In this document: in pieces, positions 61,172 to 64,000 of the stretch
Layout: each line of letters begins with the position of its first letter
How positions within the stretch are numbered: the first letter of the stretch is position 1
Origin: Gammaproteobacteria bacterium
GTDB lineage: Bacteria; Pseudomonadota; Gammaproteobacteria; Pseudomonadales; Azotimanducaceae
Assembly: GCA_026707945.1 (NCBI GenBank)
Contig: JAPOVV010000077.1
Span: 219,654-283,653, forward strand
DNA: 64,000 nt
Direction: 5' to 3'
Notes under the pieces: generated by a model
The model's database searches: none
Seen by the model: only the letters and a program-made list of their open reading frames with translations
What the model was told of the DNA's origin: nothing
Translations under genes and position numbers: made by a program

Positions 61172-62154
61172 ACTCAGAAACAAATAACCCGTCCGAAGAG
61201 CTAGCGTTCGCGGCAGACGCATTGAACGAAATCTCGTCATCGATCCGTAGAGTATTTATTGGACAGGAATCGGTTGTCAACGACCTGCTTCGATGTTTCG
61301 TTGCTGGCGGTCATGTACTTCTCGAAGGCGTGCCCGGATTGGGCAAAACACTGTTAGTTCGAGCGCTTGCAGCTTGTTTTAGTGGGGAAACCGGGAGAAT
61401 CCAGTTTACGCCTGACTTGATGCCGAGTGACATAACGGGACACTCAATCTTCAATATGAAGGACAGCAAGTTTGAAGTTCGAAAGGGACCCATTTTCACG
61501 AACTTACTGCTCGCTGACGAAATCAATCGAGCGCCTGCAAAAACACAAGCGGCGCTTTTAGAAGTCATGCAAGAACAGAGTGTGTCGATTGATGACGTCA
61601 CATTTCAGGTCACATCCCCTTTCATGGTGCTTGCAACCCAAAATCCGATTGAGCAAGACGGAACTTACCCGCTTCCAGAAGCCGAACTCGATCGATTCAT
61701 GATCAAATCTCTGATCGACTATCCTGATGAAACAACCGAAGCGAATATCGTCGAGCTCACGACTAAAGGGAAACACTCGACGTCATTGAACGTTGATGTC
61801 ATCGAGCCTTGCGTTACCATCGATGAGATTGGTCGTCTTCGGCGCACGACTACGTTGGTTGAAGTGGACGAGAGCGTTCTGTCTTACGCGGTTCGAATCG
61901 TTCGCGCGACCAGGGTAGCTCCGGGGATCAGCCGTGGCGCGAGTCCTAGGGCATCTATTGCCACAATCGCTATGGCACGTGTAGCCGCGATGCAAGAGGC
62001 CCGTTCGTACGTTATTCCAGACGATGTCAAATCCGTTTCATTACCCGTCCTTCGACATCGTATTGCGTTGACAACGGACCTTGAGATCGAGGGAAAGAAC
62101 ACTGACACGGTCCTAGAGGATCTACTCAGCGAGATTGACGCGCCACGTTCTTGA
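61168..62154 (+). CDS. MoxR-family AAA+ ATPase
   Basis: Cytosolic AAA+ chaperone-like ATPase of 328 residues from TTG 61168, within a TTGA overlap with the upstream stop. The frame extends to a GTG at 61105, but those residues do not belong to the family. 'VLLEGVPGLGKTLLVRALA' is Walker A, 'LLADEINRAPAKTQAALLEVMQEQSVSI' Walker B and sensor, and 'ATQNPIEQDGTYPLPEAELDRFMIK' the sensor I/arginine-finger region. MoxR proteins help assemble or activate partner complexes, often with a DUF58/VWA protein, here the next gene (TTGA overlap). Confidence 0.92.
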   Translation: MNSETNNPSEELAFAADALNEISSSIRRVFIGQESVVNDLLRCFVAGGHVLLEGVPGLGKTLLVRALAACFSGETGRIQFTPDLMPSDITGHSIFNMKDSKFEVRKGPIFTNLLLADEINRAPAKTQAALLEVMQEQSVSIDDVTFQVTSPFMVLATQNPIEQDGTYPLPEAELDRFMIKSLIDYPDETTEANIVELTTKGKHSTSLNVDVIEPCVTIDEIGRLRRTTTLVEVDESVLSYAVRIVRATRVAPGISRGASPRASIATIAMARVAAMQEARSYVIPDDVKSVSLPVLRHRIALTTDLEIEGKNTDTVLEDLLSEIDAPRS

Positions 62155-63443
62155 AACCTTCGAAGTATTCACTCTTTCTCATCGGCGGTGTCGCCGCATT
62201 GGGGCTGTTACCGATTCCATTAGAAGTCTGGACTTGGATCTCGTCCATATGTGCCGCAGTTGTTATTGCTGACGTAGCACTCTATTGGTTACAACGGCCC
62301 GATATTTCGATTGAACGAATCATTCAATCTAATTTAGCGATCTATCGAAATTCAGTCATTAGACTGAAAATCTTGAATCGGACACAACGGCAATTGATCA
62401 TGAAGGTGATCGATACCTGTCCCGCTGAGTTCAATCCCGCGGGATCCAATCGATTTACTCAAGTAAACAGCGGGTATGAGCTTTCCTACGAATACAACGT
62501 CAGACCAATTCAACGTGGAAGTTTCAAATTCGATTCAACGACGTTGATCGTCCGTTCGATCTTGCATTTATGGGAATTCAATATAACGCGCCCGGTTCGT
62601 TCCAACGTCAACGTCTATCCAGATTTCGTCGCCATATCGGGCTATCTCGAACTAGCTGCAAAGCAGCACAGAGCTCAACTCGGTATGAAGCTAGTCGCTA
62701 GACGAGGTTCCGGCCTCGAATTCGAACAATTACGGGAGTATCGTCTAGGTGACCCTCTTAATCACCTTGATTGGAAAGCGACCGCACGTCATCAAAAGCT
62801 TATCTCCCGTGAGTTTCAAGATGAACGGGATCAGATGATCTGTGTATTAATCGATACAGGAATGACCATGCGAATGAACGACGGAGAGTTAACGTCGTTT
62901 GATCACGCGTTGAACGCCATGATTCTGCTTGGTTATGTTGCACTGCATCAAGGCGATTCAATTGCTGTTCAGTTCTTCGGTCATACGAACAGATGGTTAG
63001 CGCCAATAAGAGGAGCTCAGAGCATCAATACACTCCTAAATTCAGTGTTCGATGTTCAGAGCGGACCGGAACCGTCAGACTACGTCGTTGCCGCAGAGTC
63101 CTTTCTCACCCATCAGCGTAAACGATCGCTCGTAATGCTTGTTACAAATTCGCGCGAGAAAGAATCTGAAATACCTAGTGCTTTGCGCTTGCTCAGTAAA
63201 AGGCACTTAACTCTCTTCGTGAACCTTCGCGATAGCATCATTGACGAAATTCCAAACCATAAAGTTGAAAAATTCGACGACGCGATCTTGCTTGCGGAGC
63301 GTTCCCACTTTCTCCAAGATCGACGAAGGCTTTTCACGCATTGCGCACGATCTTGCCACCTGAGCATAGATTGCAGACCGCAGGACCTTTTAGTTCGGCT
63401 CCTGAACGCATACTGGCAGATCAAGCGAAGCGGCGCTCTGTAA
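62151..63443 (+). CDS. DUF58-domain protein
   Basis: A 430-residue protein starting at TTG 62151 in a TTGA overlap with MoxR. Two N-terminal membrane segments ('LFLIGGVAALGLLPI', 'WISSICAAVVIADVALYW') precede a beta-rich part. The DUF58 motif 'LREYRLGDPLNHLDWKATARHQKLISREFQDERDQMICVLIDTGMTM' is followed by a VWA-like fold. DUF58 proteins are the usual MoxR partners. No MIDAS DxSxS is complete (DTGMTM stands at that site). It ends the coupled operon; an RDD gene follows 67 bp later. Confidence 0.88.
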   Translation: MKPSKYSLFLIGGVAALGLLPIPLEVWTWISSICAAVVIADVALYWLQRPDISIERIIQSNLAIYRNSVIRLKILNRTQRQLIMKVIDTCPAEFNPAGSNRFTQVNSGYELSYEYNVRPIQRGSFKFDSTTLIVRSILHLWEFNITRPVRSNVNVYPDFVAISGYLELAAKQHRAQLGMKLVARRGSGLEFEQLREYRLGDPLNHLDWKATARHQKLISREFQDERDQMICVLIDTGMTMRMNDGELTSFDHALNAMILLGYVALHQGDSIAVQFFGHTNRWLAPIRGAQSINTLLNSVFDVQSGPEPSDYVVAAESFLTHQRKRSLVMLVTNSREKESEIPSALRLLSKRHLTLFVNLRDSIIDEIPNHKVEKFDDAILLAERSHFLQDRRRLFTHCARSCHLSIDCRPQDLLVRLLNAYWQIKRSGAL

Positions 63444-63510
63444 GCCGAAAGAACTCCGTAATCGATTGCTCACTCACGCGATAAACGCGTGATTAACCCA
63501 CAGACAACAC

Positions 63511-63960
63511 GTGTCAGAAAATCCTTACGCTTCAAGCGCCACGATCTCAGAGCGAGACCAACATCGCCCACCAGAGATTGTCTTAGCGTCGAGATTCAAA
63601 CGCCTCATCGCACGTATAGTCGACGGTTTCGTTGAAGGCCTAGTCTATTGGGCATTCGTATCGTTAGTGCCCGGAGTAACTGACTTCCTCTTCCCGACTA
63701 GCACAGAATCGAGCTTTGAATCCACGGATTGGTTGTACCAAGATTGGGAATGGTGGGTAATTCCCGACTTATCAATTGAAAATATGGCATACTGGCTGAT
63801 CTTGATGGGTATAACGTTTATATGTCAAGCCTATTTACTTGCTGAGTATGGCCAGACGGTAGGCAAGCGCATACTCAAGATCAGAATCGTTAAAGAGTAC
63901 AGTTCCGAGAAGCCGCCCTTATCGAATTTGTTCGTAGTTAGAGAGTGTGGAGTGTTCTGA
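63511..63960 (+). pseudogene. RDD-family membrane protein, 3' end apparently broken by an insertion
   Basis: Second RDD protein of the region, 149 visible residues from GTG. 'ENPYASSATISERDQHRPPEIVLASRFKRLIARIVDGFVEGLVYW' and 'YGQTVGKRILKIRIVKEYSSEKPPLSNLFVVRE' are clear RDD sequence, with three membrane segments. Just after 'LFVVRE', where a final helix is expected, the frame runs into TGTGGAGTGTTCTGA and stops. The following bases look like the left end of an insertion sequence, so the gene is probably interrupted. Alternatively it is a naturally short RDD protein. Confidence 0.6.
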
Positions 63961-64000
63961 GTTTTGTCCACACCTGTTTAATAAACACGGAGGAGAAAAC
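63946..64000 (+). mobile_element. Probable left end of an IS3-like insertion sequence
   Basis: From 63946 the sequence starts TGTGGAGTGTTCTGAG, continues with TTTTGTCCACACC, and ends at the window edge with GGAGGAGAAAAC, a good ribosome-binding site placed for a start codon just outside. A 5' TG end, a TTGTCCACA-like block and a short leader before the transposase are typical of IS3-family left ends. The element begins exactly where the RDD gene loses similarity. Only 55 bp are visible, so family and transposase are inferred. Confidence 0.45.

Noticed and set aside
63444..63510. Attachment-like or operator sequence between DUF58 and the second RDD gene
   Set aside because: The 67-bp gap contains only a short ACGCG-type repeat; nothing consistent with an attachment site or known operator.
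1..64000. CRISPR array, prophage or integron
   Set aside because: No regular short repeats, phage structural or integrase genes were seen on either strand; the only mobile-element signal is at the right edge.

Overview
The window reads as ordinary, densely packed bacterial chromosome of roughly balanced base composition, most likely from an uncultured gammaproteobacterium. The indicators are a GspN-GspC-GspD type II secretion block, a PlsB-type glycerol-3-phosphate acyltransferase, an RsmJ rRNA methyltransferase, an EnvZ/OmpR-like two-component pair and many small lipid-catabolism operons. PhyH-type dioxygenase, sulfatase, four-carbon acid sugar kinase and LLM flavoprotein genes fit a marine or host-associated heterotroph, but that lifestyle is inference. 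Neighbouring genes often overlap by four bases of the form NTGA (ATGA, GTGA, TTGA and apparently CTGA), and several starts given here differ from the longest open frame for that reason.

Layout. 1-3.9 kb: a 5'-cut MFS transporter, a VOC protein, a four-carbon acid sugar kinase homologue and a PhyH dioxygenase. 4-9.8 kb: gspN-gspC-gspD followed without a gap by plsB, whose first ~92 codons precede the first ATG. 9.8-13 kb: housekeeping genes rsmJ-tsaB, moeA and adk, overlapping one another at both ends. 13-16.6 kb: an Ldh2-type dehydrogenase, a TPP enzyme and an unknown small protein. 16.6-20.6 kb: a FAN1-like VRR-NUC nuclease and an iron-sulfur helicase with an N-terminal nuclease-like domain, a likely DNA-repair pair. 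20.7-23.4 kb: a small exported peptide with three EGxCG-like cysteine motifs (HvfA/bufferin type), its own palindromic upstream site and terminator, then an autotransporter-like protein.

24-32.4 kb: HpcH/HpaI aldolase, acyl-CoA ligase, 2-hydroxyacid dehydrogenase, phosphopantetheinyl transferase, tRNA-Leu(UAG), SDR, pyrE, an alpha/beta hydrolase and a CinA-NadD fusion. 32.8-35.1 kb: a four-gene operon of two DUF1538 membrane proteins, a PII-like protein and a CBS protein. 35-42.4 kb: APC-like and MATE transporters, enoyl-CoA hydratase, LLM oxidoreductase, SDR, flavin reductase and a glutamate-synthase-like FMN protein. 42.7-48.6 kb: a CBM9/DUF5916 outer-membrane protein, an HSL-type esterase, an SDR lacking its catalytic tyrosine, two MaoC-type hydratases and an enoyl-CoA hydratase.

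48.6-54.9 kb: the two-component pair, an exported protein of unknown role, thiolase, Cu/Zn superoxide dismutase and a sulfatase. 55-56.8 kb: an AT-richer exported protein with no recognised family. 56.9-64 kb: a tightly coupled RDD-SpoIIM-DUF4129-DUF4350-MoxR-DUF58 operon, then a second RDD gene that appears broken, just before the window ends, by the left end of an insertion sequence.

The least explained items are the orphan EGxCG peptide with no modifying enzyme in the window, the FAN1-nuclease/helicase pair, the PII-linked DUF1538 operon, the ATG-less start of plsB and the insertion at the right edge. No CRISPR array, prophage or complete transposon was seen.
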